From positions 1-64,000 of the forward strand of contig JANRLT010000017.1 in the NCBI GenBank assembly GCA_033762255.1: a DNA stretch of 64,000 nt. Direction: 5' to 3'. The notes under the pieces were generated by a model, which saw only the letters and a list, made by a program, of their open reading frames with translations, had not been told where the DNA came from and made no database searches. Origin of the DNA: Pirellulales bacterium. GTDB lineage: Bacteria > Planctomycetota > Planctomycetia > Pirellulales > JALHPA01. Below are positions 52,816 to 60,394 of the stretch, piece after piece. Each line of letters starts with the position of its first letter. The stretch's first letter is position 1. A program made the translations under genes and the position numbers.

Positions 52816-53303
52816 ATATAAATTGGCATCCCGGCTTGGGATGAATGCTATTGGAAATTATTGACTTTTTGCCCCCAGTCAATTAACGCTCATTTCAACG
52901 TTTTTTGCACGAAATACTCGCACGCTACTTACAATGTGACAGGTTGGGGGAATTGTGGATATACTACAAATGTGGGTTGAAAAAGGCACTATTATGGGGG
53001 GTTACTTGTCGTAAATTTGATGATTTCAGCATGTTAAATTTTATTTTATGATCTTCATTAACAACATACCAAATGCACATGCTAGACATTTGCGGCAAGC
53101 CGAAGACAGTGCATAAACGGTGTCTATCTCCCCTGGTTGCTAAATTCCACACCCGCTAAAAAGCCCCCTGGATTGGGGCTAATTACGCCTCTCTGAGTCC
53201 ATAATGCGCTTTTGCGGTGTCAAAATGGCAAAATCCAGGCAATGAATAAGATTTCAGGCCAGCGAAAGCGACCAAGGGTATGATTGACGGAGTCTTGGTT
53301 GAT
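52816..53303. other. Intergenic gap with one terminator
   Basis: AT-rich. Except for the minus-strand terminator at 53158-53180 nothing is recognised; a 62-codon frame at 52964-53152 is rejected. Confidence 0.45.
53158..53180 (-). terminator. Terminator downstream of the small gene at 53304
   Basis: AGCCCC (53162-53167) pairs with GGGGCT (53175-53180); on the minus strand a run of five T follows. It lies about 125 nt past the stop codon at 53304. Confidence 0.6.
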
Positions 53304-53570
53304 TTACGATGTCTTGGTCGGTGCCTGCATTTGTTCCAATCCCTTGCCCAGTCGCTTGCGGGCCCCCGGGGCGGTTGCTCCGGCAAGAACCGCTTGCCGC
53401 TCACCGATGTCCAATGTTAAGGATTGTTGCAAATGGCTTGCCAATTGGGGGGAAAGGTCCTCGTTTTCGTGGCGATTGCCGACTTCGGCAATTGCGTCCG
53501 AAAAACCAAGCAGTACCGCGCGGCGGACACCTTCGCGCAACCAAGCAAAAAAGCCGAGGGGAGTATTCAT
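53304..53570 (-). CDS. Small conserved-looking protein of unknown function
   Basis: 88 residues: MNTPLGFFAWLREGVRRAVL, LGFSDAIAEVGN, then a charged C-terminus rich in Lys and Arg. It has no signal peptide or membrane helix; the first 30 residues could form an amphipathic helix. The ATG at 53570 has GGGG about 7 nt upstream. Codon use fits the genome and a terminator follows, which supports a real gene. I do not recognise the family. Confidence 0.62.
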   Translation of the reverse strand: MNTPLGFFAWLREGVRRAVLLGFSDAIAEVGNRHENEDLSPQLASHLQQSLTLDIGERQAVLAGATAPGARKRLGKGLEQMQAPTKTS

Positions 53571-53850
53571 GATGGCACCAATCGTATTGCTAGAGTAGCA
53601 GAACGGACACAAACGGGCCAAATCTTAGTAAGTTGATTCCCGCTGGAAAAGTCCAGTTTGCGGCTGGCTATGCGGTTGCTAGCAAGCGGGCACGATGGAA
53701 TATTTACCTCCCCCGCCACCACGAAAAAAATATTCGTCATTATCCCGCGTCCGTGTAACAAACGATTGCCAGTCACGCTCTGCCTATCTGAAGAGACGGT
53801 CAAAGTGACCGACTCAAACCATAAAAACTTCTTGGCTTTGGAGTTCTGCC

Positions 53851-54162
53851 ATGAAACGTTTCGCTCAGATTTTGACAGTGTGCGTGGTCTTGACTGTATC
53901 GGCTTTGTCGTTTGCCTCTACCGCCGAAGCGGGCGGGTGGGGTGGTTACGGCGGGGGGTCTCACCAAGGTGGCGGGTGGGGCGGGGGTTATGGTGGAGGG
54001 TATGGCGGTGGGCACGGTGGCGGGTGGGGTGGAGGTTACGGTGGCGGGTGGGGTGGACATCATCCCCGTCCGTATCCGTACCCCCGGCCTTATCCCATGC
54101 CCTATCCCCAGCCCTATCCCCGGCCATTTCCGCAACCTTGCCCTAGCCCGTTTCCCTACTAG
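53851..54162 (+). CDS. Gly-rich and Pro-Tyr-rich small secreted protein
   Basis: 103 residues. A signal peptide (1-27, ending STAEA) is followed by 42 residues of GGGWGGGYGG-type repeats with His, and then a tail of PYP/PRPYP repeats ending CPSPFPY. The mature protein contains almost only Gly, Trp, Tyr, His, Pro, Arg and Phe. Such sequences form flexible or adhesive extracellular material; this is inference. A bidirectional terminator follows 60 nt after the stop. Confidence 0.8.
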   Translation: MKRFAQILTVCVVLTVSALSFASTAEAGGWGGYGGGSHQGGGWGGGYGGGYGGGHGGGWGGGYGGGWGGHHPRPYPYPRPYPMPYPQPYPRPFPQPCPSPFPY

Positions 54163-54213
54163 GTGACTGGCGGTACTAGGTGTCAGGCGGTTATCACGCC
54201 TTGCTTGATCGAT

Positions 54214-54260
54214 AAAAAAAGCGGTTGCCGGGAAACTTTCCTGGCAACCGCTTTACTGTT
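54214..54260. terminator. Bidirectional terminator
   Basis: GCGGTTGCC (54221-54229) pairs with GGCAACCGC (54243-54251), extended by AAA/TTT. Seven A residues precede it and TTACTGTTTTT follows, serving the convergent peptide gene and gnd. Confidence 0.85.
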
Positions 54261-54304
54261 TTTAGATTGAAAGACTGGTTGGCCGCAATGGGACTGGCCT
54301 ACTG

Positions 54305-54326
54305 ACCGCCGATACCATCGGCGGCT
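54305..54326. repeat. GCCGCCGAT palindrome, copy 3
   Basis: ACCGCCGATACCATCGGCGGCT is the reverse complement of copy 2 without change. It lies just after the bidirectional terminator and before the gnd stop. Confidence 0.75.
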
Positions 54327-54372
54327 TTGGAGTTACATCGGGGGCTTTGCCTTTATATCGGCGACTTGGACA

Positions 54373-55812
54373 TTATGCGGGCGGTTTACGCAATTTGATC
54401 CATTCGGTGTGAAACACCCCTTCCTTGTCCACACGATTGTAGGTGTGCGCACCAAAGTAGTCTCGCTGGGCCTGCAGCAAATTCGCCGGCAACCGCGCTT
54501 GGCGGATGCCGTCATAATAGGCCAACGCCGTAAAAAATGCCGGCATCGGTACGCCCAAGCGCGTGGCGGTGATGATCACATTGCGCCAAGCGTCCTGAGC
54601 GGCGGCGGTCGCTTGCTGAAAATACGGCGCCAGTAACAAATTCTCGAGATTGGGCTGCGCGTCAAAGGCTTCCTTGATCCGCTCTAAAAAGCGCGCCCGA
54701 ATGATGCACCCTCCGCGCCACAACAGCGCGATATTACCATAATTCAGCGGCCAATCGTGTTCCTTGGCCGCCGCCTGCAACTGCACATATCCCTGGGCGT
54801 AGCTGCAAATTTTGCTGGCATAGAGCGCCTGGCGGACTTGCTCAATAAATTCCCGCCGGTCGCCAGCGTACTTTTGGCCGATCGGGCCAGAAAGCACTTT
54901 GCTGGCGTTCACCCGCGCGGCCTTTAATGCCGACAGGCAGCGGGCGTAGACGGCCTCGGTCACGAGCGTACTAGGCACGCCCAGGTCGAGAGCCAGTTGG
55001 CTCATCCATTTGCCGGTCCCCTTGGCCCCGGCGGTGTCCAGGATCAGATCGACCATGTATTCGCCGGTTTCGGGGTCCTTGACACTGAGGATATCCCGTG
55101 TGATTTCGATGAGGTAGCTATCGAGCTCCCCTTTGTTCCACTCGGCAAAGACGTCGTACAACTCGGCGTTCGATAGGCCCAGCGCGTGCTTGAGCAGGAA
55201 ATACGCCTCGCAGATGAGCTGCATATCGCCGTATTCGATGCCGTTGTGGACCATTTTGACATATTGGCCCGCTCCGCGGGGACCGACCCATTCGCAGCAG
55301 GGGATGTCGTTGTTTGGCCCGACCTTGGCGGCGATGGCCTGAAAGATGGGTTTGACCAGGGGCCAGGCTGCGGGGGAACCGCCGGGCATCAGGCTGGGGC
55401 CTTTGAGCGCGCCTTCCTCGCCGCCGGATACGCCGGTGCCGATAAACAGCAGCCCCTTACCCTCGATATATTGGGTGCGGCGTTCAGTATTGGTGTAGTG
55501 CTCATTGCCGCCATCGATGATCACATCCCCCGGCTCCAAGAGGGGAATAAGCTGGTCGATGAGGTCGTCCACGGGTTTGCCAGCCTTGACCATCATCATG
55601 ATCTTGCGCGGGCGGGCGACATTTTTTACCAGTTCCTCCAGTGAGTGGCAGCCGATGAACTTTTTTCCGGCGGCGCGGCCGGCGATTAGTTCATCCACGA
55701 CCGAGGTGGTGCGGTTGAACACGGCGATCGTGTAGCCGCGGCTTTCGATATTGAGGGCGAGATTCTCGCCCATGACTGCCAGACCAATGAGACCAAAATC
55801 AGCGAGGGGCAT
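54373..55812 (-). CDS. gnd: 6-phosphogluconate dehydrogenase, decarboxylating
   Basis: 479 residues, the long homodimeric form. It oxidises 6-phosphogluconate to ribulose-5-phosphate, CO2 and NADPH in the pentose phosphate pathway. The Rossmann start GLIGLAVMGENLALNIESRG, VIIDGGNEHYTNTERR, GTGVSGGEEGALKGPSLMPG and the catalytic KMVHNGIEYGDMQLICEAY with Lys-His-Asn are intact. An Asn-Arg-Thr after strand 2 (FNRTTS) indicates NADP. A REP element (55825-55846) begins only 13 nt upstream of the ATG, in what should be the 5-prime leader. Confidence 0.96.
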   Translation of the reverse strand: MPLADFGLIGLAVMGENLALNIESRGYTIAVFNRTTSVVDELIAGRAAGKKFIGCHSLEELVKNVARPRKIMMMVKAGKPVDDLIDQLIPLLEPGDVIIDGGNEHYTNTERRTQYIEGKGLLFIGTGVSGGEEGALKGPSLMPGGSPAAWPLVKPIFQAIAAKVGPNNDIPCCEWVGPRGAGQYVKMVHNGIEYGDMQLICEAYFLLKHALGLSNAELYDVFAEWNKGELDSYLIEITRDILSVKDPETGEYMVDLILDTAGAKGTGKWMSQLALDLGVPSTLVTEAVYARCLSALKAARVNASKVLSGPIGQKYAGDRREFIEQVRQALYASKICSYAQGYVQLQAAAKEHDWPLNYGNIALLWRGGCIIRARFLERIKEAFDAQPNLENLLLAPYFQQATAAAQDAWRNVIITATRLGVPMPAFFTALAYYDGIRQARLPANLLQAQRDYFGAHTYNRVDKEGVFHTEWIKLRKPPA

Positions 55813-55824
55813 GGGGGGTACCTT

Positions 55825-55892
55825 GTAGGAGGCGACTCTGTCGCCGGGAAAACGCGGTCATTTGCAAATTGTAGGAGGCGACTCCGTTGCCG
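55825..55892 (+). repeat. REP pair upstream of gnd (GTAG orientation plus)
   Basis: Two elements, GTAGGAGGCGACTCTGTCG, then CCG (55825-55846), and GTAGGAGGCGACTCCGTTG, then CCG (55871-55892). Each is GTAG plus an imperfect hairpin (GGCGAC with GTCGCC). They face the two REPs on the far side of the RAYT gene. Confidence 0.85.
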
Positions 55893-55974
55893 AACCAAAA
55901 CCGTCGCCAAATCAAAACACAGTCAATTCCAAATGTAGCCGAAACGAAAACTGTCCCCGAATCATAACGCTAAA

Positions 55975-56568
55975 TCACCCAAAAAACCAACTTCGATCCA
56001 ACATTTCCTTGCGGCTGAAATGTGCCGATGAATATCGCCAATCGGACGCTTGTTTGACCAATTCAGCACGAACAGGATTGCGTTCAATATATTCCGCCCG
56101 CTCGAAGATATCTTCCGCATCTCGGCAACGATGGTCAAAAAAACCATCTTGCCAGAATGAGCCAGACCGCTTGAGACATTTGTTTATGGTTAGGGTGGTA
56201 TAACGAAACATCCGCTGAAGTAACTCCGACAGCGGCTCATGCGTTGTCAAGCAAAATAGCAGATGCAAATGATCCGGCATAATGCAAAAGGCGAGCAATC
56301 GCAATTCATTCTTACCACGAAGAAAGTTTATACTATCGAGAATTATCTGTGGCAATGGTTCTTGGTTAAGCACTCGTCTGCGATTTTCAACACACTTGGT
56401 AATTGAATAGGTTGCATATTTTTCCGAAATCCGGCCCTTGCGAAGATTCTTTTGATGCCAAACGGGTTCGGCGATATTAACGCAGGATTCGGCGACGGAG
56501 TCGCCTCCTACAAATGCAGATTTGGCTAATTCAATATTAATCAAATCAAGATTCATCAGCTTGTTCAT
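55975..56568 (-). CDS. REP-associated tyrosine transposase (RAYT)
   Basis: 197 residues from the ATG at 56568; ATG 56556 or TTG 56619 are alternatives. It is a Y1 HUH single-strand transposase. The HUH pair is in FCIMPDHLHLLF (His100 and His102), the likely nucleophile is Tyr123 in RMFRYTTLTIN, and the family ending is YIERNPVRAELVKQASDWRY, then SS. No frameshift is seen. The N-terminus is odd: codons about 20-27 are the REP element at 56490-56511 translated (FVGGDSVAE), so either the REP was inserted into the gene or translation really begins later at a non-standard start. A/T content is higher than in neighbouring genes. RAYTs act on REP palindromes, which flank it here. Confidence 0.88.
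   Translation of the reverse strand: MNKLMNLDLINIELAKSAFVGGDSVAESCVNIAEPVWHQKNLRKGRISEKYATYSITKCVENRRRVLNQEPLPQIILDSINFLRGKNELRLLAFCIMPDHLHLLFCLTTHEPLSELLQRMFRYTTLTINKCLKRSGSFWQDGFFDHRCRDAEDIFERAEYIERNPVRAELVKQASDWRYSSAHFSRKEMLDRSWFFG
56490..56511 (-). repeat. REP inside the RAYT N-terminal region
   Basis: GTAGGAGGCGACTCCGTCG, then CCG, read on the minus strand. It lies within the open frame of the transposase. Confidence 0.83.
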
Positions 56569-56631
56569 GCTATCTAGGGTATTAGGTAATTCTGGAAGGG
56601 CATTCGGAGACACCTGCAATGCGATGCTGTT

Positions 56632-56653
56632 CGGCGACAGAGTCGCCTCCTAC
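56632..56653 (-). repeat. REP overlapping the HAD gene stop codon
   Basis: GTAGGAGGCGACTCTGTCG, then CCG, on the minus strand. TAG of its GTAG (56650-56652) is the stop codon of the phosphatase gene. Confidence 0.85.
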
Positions 56654-57519
56654 ATCCCCACTCCCTTCCAGCTCGGCTTTTCCGGCAGATACTTATCAAA
56701 CTCCGCCAATAGTCCCGTTTGATAATCACCCGCGAATGTTCCCGCAAAGAACCGGTCGATCCCTTCCTGATAAAACCGCTCCCAACTCGCTTCCTCCGCT
56801 CCCGGATTGATCGGATAAAACAGACAATTGTTCGCCTTCGCCGCGCTGTAGTCCCCCGGCGCGTCCCCGATCATCAACGTATGTTGGGCCGGGTACTTGG
56901 CCGCGTTCGCCAAGATCTCCTTTTTGCTCCCCGCCTCTTGACCGCAAATTTCCACCACATACTTGTCAATCCCGTGCTCCGACCACTCCTTCTTTAACGC
57001 CGGCGTGGGCGTGGCGGAACAAACTAGCAAATCCGCGTTTTCGGCCAGCTTGGCTAGTGATTCCCGCACGTAGGGGAACGGCGGGACATGCCGGACCATG
57101 TCATCGACGGCCTTGTTCACCGCCTCCGACCAGGCCAAGCAGGCCGTCAGGGCGGGATCGTGTGTTTCGGCGACTTTGGCCTTGAGCGCGGGGTTGCCCA
57201 GCTTGGTCTCGGTCTTGATCCAGTCACGCAGCGATTGCGGAATGTCGATCTTGGCGCCGCGGGCCAATACCTCCGGGCGTTTTTGCAGCCATTCGAGCGC
57301 TTCGACAAGCGCGGGAAAGCGGTTGATGCCGCGGCTTTTGGAGTAGAGGTTCACAAACTCCGCCGCCTCGCGGGCGTACTTGCTCACCGCCTGCAAATTG
57401 TAATGGTTGATAATGTTGGGGATGAAGCATTCCTTATGCTTCAACTCCATCGTGTCAAACGCGCAACCATCGGAGTCGATGCCAACCAGGAATGTGTGCT
57501 TGGGAGTGATGTCGTACAT
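56650..57519 (-). CDS. HAD-family phosphatase
   Basis: 289 residues. Motif I is GIDSDGCAFD with nucleophile Asp15 and Asp17; motif II is LLVCSATPTP near 163-172; a Lys lies in EAGSKKE; motif IV is MIGDAPGDY. The helical cap between motifs I and II is large, as in subfamily I phosphoglycolate-phosphatase-like enzymes. The substrate is unknown; the position between gnd and PPi-PFK suggests a sugar phosphate. The last codon before the stop is ATG and the stop itself belongs to a REP, so the original C-terminus may have been different. Confidence 0.85.
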   Translation of the reverse strand: MYDITPKHTFLVGIDSDGCAFDTMELKHKECFIPNIINHYNLQAVSKYAREAAEFVNLYSKSRGINRFPALVEALEWLQKRPEVLARGAKIDIPQSLRDWIKTETKLGNPALKAKVAETHDPALTACLAWSEAVNKAVDDMVRHVPPFPYVRESLAKLAENADLLVCSATPTPALKKEWSEHGIDKYVVEICGQEAGSKKEILANAAKYPAQHTLMIGDAPGDYSAAKANNCLFYPINPGAEEASWERFYQEGIDRFFAGTFAGDYQTGLLAEFDKYLPEKPSWKGVGM

Positions 57520-57524
57520 GGGAT

Positions 57525-57595
57525 ATCAATTAAGAATTAGGAATGAATAATTAAGAATCAATTTTTATATTATTAATTCTTAATTTGTAATTGAA
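57525..57595. repeat. Degenerate AT-rich spacer repeat
   Basis: Tandem variants of AATTAAGAATTA and GAATGAATAATT between the HAD and PPi-PFK genes. Similar tracts lie at 11303-11330, 22688-22722 and 23930-24026. Confidence 0.5.
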
Positions 57596-58885
57596 CTACT
57601 TCCGATCTGCCTGGGGAATGTATTTACCTAGCTTCATGCTGGCAAACTCCGGCTTCAGTCGCGTCAGCCGTTGCCGACCGCTGATCATCGGTAGCGTCAG
57701 CATGTCCTCGCCCACGAGGGGCGTGGCATATTGGACAAAATCGTCCGTCACATCGTAGCCATTCGCCGCGATCCACTGGCTGGGGAACGACCGGTCCGCC
57801 GCCGCCACCTTTTCCAGCGGCACTTTGTCGTATTTTGCGCTATAAATGTGGCCCGGCTGGCGCAGGATCGTCGCCATGTACCCCCCCGTGCCAGCCGCCG
57901 CCAAGAGGCACGCCATTTGGCCGCTCTTATAGGCTTCTTCCAAATCCACTGTGCTGGCGTAAGCCATCGAATGCCGCTGATCGGTCCCGCTGACATTCCC
58001 CCGCGCCGCCCCTTTGGCCGCCAGGCCCACCTTGTTCAGGTAGTTCACCACAATTTGCGCCACTGTCGTCTGGCTGGCGCTAAAGGACGTATGCCCAAAT
58101 GAATCTTTCATCTCTCCCAGGCTGCCGACGTTGAACCCTTCGCTGATTACCACGATGCAGCGGCCATCTTTTTTTAGCTGCGAATTCACATTCTCGGCCA
58201 GTTGCTCCAGACTGCAGGGGCTTTCGGCCAGATAAATCTGTAATGGCAGTTCCCGCCCCGGATCGGCCAGTCGCGCCGCCGCCGGGATAAAGCCGATCTT
58301 GCGCCCCATCGCCTGCATGACCAACACTGGATCGGCGGGGCTGCTGCCGTTGTTTTCTTCATTGGCGTATTGCACCATGTGCAGCCAGTACTTCGCCGTG
58401 CTGCCATAACCGGGCGTATGATCGACAAGCTGGAATTCGCTATCACCCACGTCATTATCAATCGTCTTCGGAACGCCCACCGCGATCATATCCAGCCCGC
58501 GCTGCTGGGCCAGTTGGGCGATTTTGTGCGCGGTGTCCATACTGTCATTGCCACCGATGTACAGGAAATACCCGATGTCGTGCGCCTGGCAGACCTCGAT
58601 TACCCGGTCAAAATCCTCGGTCTGGTTGGGCTTGAGCTTGTACCGGCACGTGCCGATGGAACCCGCGGCGGGCGTATATCGCAACAGCGCGATCTCTTCG
58701 TGGCATTGGCACGACAGATCGAGCAGTTCCTCCTTGAGCACCCCCTCGATACCATGATAACCGCCGTACACTGTCCCAATTTCCGACATCTGGCGGGCGG
58801 TTTCGATAATCCCCCGCAAGGAATTGTTAATTACCGGACTGGGGCCGCCGCTCTGGGCGACAATCATATTGCGTGGGCGTGGCAT
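57596..58885 (-). CDS. pfp: PPi-dependent 6-phosphofructokinase
   Basis: 429 residues. It converts fructose-6-phosphate and pyrophosphate to fructose-1,6-bisphosphate and can run backwards. IVAQSGGPSPVINNSLRGII starts the fold; the active site has YIGGNDSMDTAHKIAQ (GGND where ATP enzymes have GGDG, so ATP use is unlikely) and PKTIDNDVGDSEF with the catalytic Asp. VMQAMGRKIGFI and a C-terminal GGQRLTRL-like sugar site follow. The ATG at 58885 is preferred over a start at 58978 since conserved sequence begins two residues later. With HAD and gnd it forms a carbohydrate cluster. Confidence 0.94.
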   Translation of the reverse strand: MPRPRNMIVAQSGGPSPVINNSLRGIIETARQMSEIGTVYGGYHGIEGVLKEELLDLSCQCHEEIALLRYTPAAGSIGTCRYKLKPNQTEDFDRVIEVCQAHDIGYFLYIGGNDSMDTAHKIAQLAQQRGLDMIAVGVPKTIDNDVGDSEFQLVDHTPGYGSTAKYWLHMVQYANEENNGSSPADPVLVMQAMGRKIGFIPAAARLADPGRELPLQIYLAESPCSLEQLAENVNSQLKKDGRCIVVISEGFNVGSLGEMKDSFGHTSFSASQTTVAQIVVNYLNKVGLAAKGAARGNVSGTDQRHSMAYASTVDLEEAYKSGQMACLLAAAGTGGYMATILRQPGHIYSAKYDKVPLEKVAAADRSFPSQWIAANGYDVTDDFVQYATPLVGEDMLTLPMISGRQRLTRLKPEFASMKLGKYIPQADRK

Positions 58886-59124
58886 GGAAAGAAAATTCTG
58901 CTGAAATAGTGAAAGTGGGTAAGTACCGTTGCGAAATTTTCCGGGGTAAGGGCCTCTGCCCGGCCCCTGGTCATGCACCCTGGAAAAGCCCCTATCTTAC
59001 AAATCGTGGGCGTGCGGGACAATTGGGGGGGAGTTGGGGGATTTTAGCGGCCAGCGTGCAATTCCGTAGGGCGGAACATGTTCCGCCGCACCTTATGGAG
59101 CACAAATGGCGGAACCACTCCGTC

Positions 59125-59225
59125 TTATCCCTCTCTCCCCTCTCGTCTCCTCCAAGGTGTCCTCGCCCAGGCTCGTCCCCCGCCACCCGTCCCCCGCGAC
59201 CCGCGTCCCGCGTCCCGCATTCCTC
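59125..59225. repeat. C-rich degenerate tract
   Basis: Repeats of CCCGCGACCCGCGTCCC type immediately downstream of queE (G-rich on its coding strand). A similar G-rich text follows the pgm-like gene at 10855-10910. Confidence 0.5.
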
Positions 59226-59927
59226 CTACGTCCCCCGGGTGTGGCCGTACCATTCGATATGCATCCGGGGACAATAGTTCCACCCTCGCTGGGCACAAAG
59301 CGGTTGCAACCAGGCGGCGCGCTCGGCTAGTTCCACGGGGTTGGTCCCCTGGGGCATCAGCCACAGCTGGTCCCCGCGCACCCCTTCGGGTACTAACGCG
59401 GCCAGTTCCGCCAGTTGCGCGTCGATCTCCGCCAGGTCCTCCGGCTGGTCCACCACGTATTTCAGCTGGCACGCATATTCACGCAAAAACCGCGCCACGA
59501 CCGTTGGCACCCAGCGCTCTTGTTCATGCCGCGCGTGCCAACGGCCAGCCAGGTCCGCGCTGGGGGTGGAATTTGCCAACTTGGGGCTGATGGACATCAG
59601 GTCGCACGCCACCGGCTGATACAGCGTCCCCGCCGTTTCGATCGTAAGATGCCTGCCGGCGACCCGCAGCGCAACGGTCAACGGGACCAGCTCCGCAAAT
59701 AACAGCGGCTCTCCCCCGGTTAGCACCACATGCCGTTCGCCGTGGGCCAGGACCCGTTCGGTGATCTCCGGCACGCTGTGGTCGTCCCCCGTCGGTTGCC
59801 AACTGGTGAATGGCGTATCACAAAACCAGCAGCGCAAATTGCAGCCACTGGCGCGGACAAACACGCTGGGCGTGCCGGTAAGCGCCCCTTCGCCTTGTTT
59901 CGAAACATAAATCTCGGCAATGCGCAT
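59226..59927 (-). CDS. queE: 7-carboxy-7-deazaguanine synthase QueE
   Basis: 233 residues. It is a radical SAM enzyme turning 6-carboxytetrahydropterin into CDG in the queuosine pathway. The cluster motif is CNLRCWFC with Cys29, Cys33 and Cys36, the CxxxCxxC form; YVSKQGEGALTGTPSVFVR before it and VVLTGGEPL are typical. The frame continues upstream, but the ATG at 59927 sits just before MRIAEIY, the normal start. It is divergent from queF, 87 nt apart; queC and queD are absent from the window. Confidence 0.94.
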   Translation of the reverse strand: MRIAEIYVSKQGEGALTGTPSVFVRASGCNLRCWFCDTPFTSWQPTGDDHSVPEITERVLAHGERHVVLTGGEPLLFAELVPLTVALRVAGRHLTIETAGTLYQPVACDLMSISPKLANSTPSADLAGRWHARHEQERWVPTVVARFLREYACQLKYVVDQPEDLAEIDAQLAELAALVPEGVRGDQLWLMPQGTNPVELAERAAWLQPLCAQRGWNYCPRMHIEWYGHTRGT

Positions 59928-60001
59928 GTCTGGTCCATCCCCACCCGCTATCAACCCGGCCCCCACATAGATTATGATGATAAAAATCCAGATTTAACGA
60001 T

Positions 60002-60006
60002 AGGAG
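60002..60006 (+). promoter_or_regulatory. Ribosome-binding site of queF
   Basis: AGGAG ends 8 nt before a GTG. There is no in-frame ATG near the conserved start, so this site decides the start codon. Confidence 0.75.
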
Positions 60007-60014
60007 TCAAGATT

Positions 60015-60377
60015 GTGACCGCTTTTCGCCAAAAACTCGAAACATTTGCCAATCAATTTCCCCAGCGGGAATACGAGATTCAAATTGTCGCGCCCGAGTT
60101 CACCAGCGTTTGCCCCCTGACCGGCCAGCCGGACTTTGGCACACTGACCATTCGCTATATTCCCGCGGCCCTGTGTGTCGAGTTAAAAAGCCTGAAAATG
60201 TATTTGCAGGCCTTTCGCAACGAGGGGATTTTTTATGAAAATGTCACCAACTCTATTTTTGACGACCTGGTCGACTGCCTGCGGCCCCGCCAACTGACCC
60301 TGATCGCCCAATTCACGCCCCGGGGGGGAATTTCCAGCACGATCACCTGCACGCACGTTGCCGCTACTCCGGCTTAA
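60015..60377 (+). CDS. queF: NADPH-dependent preQ0 reductase QueF
   Basis: 120 residues, the short (type I) form. It reduces the nitrile preQ0 to preQ1. The catalytic Cys33 and Asp40 lie in TSVCPLTGQPDF; the family signature is CVELKSLKMYLQAFRNEG, with FYENVTNSIFDDL after it. The open frame continues about 95 codons upstream through queE antisense sequence, but that part is not coding; GTG at 60015 with AGGAG is the start. The methyltransferase gene begins 17 nt after the stop, probably in the same operon. Confidence 0.95.
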   Translation: MTAFRQKLETFANQFPQREYEIQIVAPEFTSVCPLTGQPDFGTLTIRYIPAALCVELKSLKMYLQAFRNEGIFYENVTNSIFDDLVDCLRPRQLTLIAQFTPRGGISSTITCTHVAATPA

Positions 60378-60394
60378 CCCTGGGATCAGTTGCC

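Noticed and set aside
52964-53152. A 62-codon minus-strand frame
   Set aside because: It has no ribosome-binding site or family resemblance, lies in AT-rich DNA and overlaps nothing useful.
59730-60014. An upstream extension of the queF reading frame
   Set aside because: It lies opposite queE coding sequence; QueF homology begins after the GTG at 60015, which has its own AGGAG.
59928-60014. A preQ1 riboswitch before queF or queE
   Set aside because: No conserved preQ1 aptamer sequence or pseudoknot is visible in these 87 nt.
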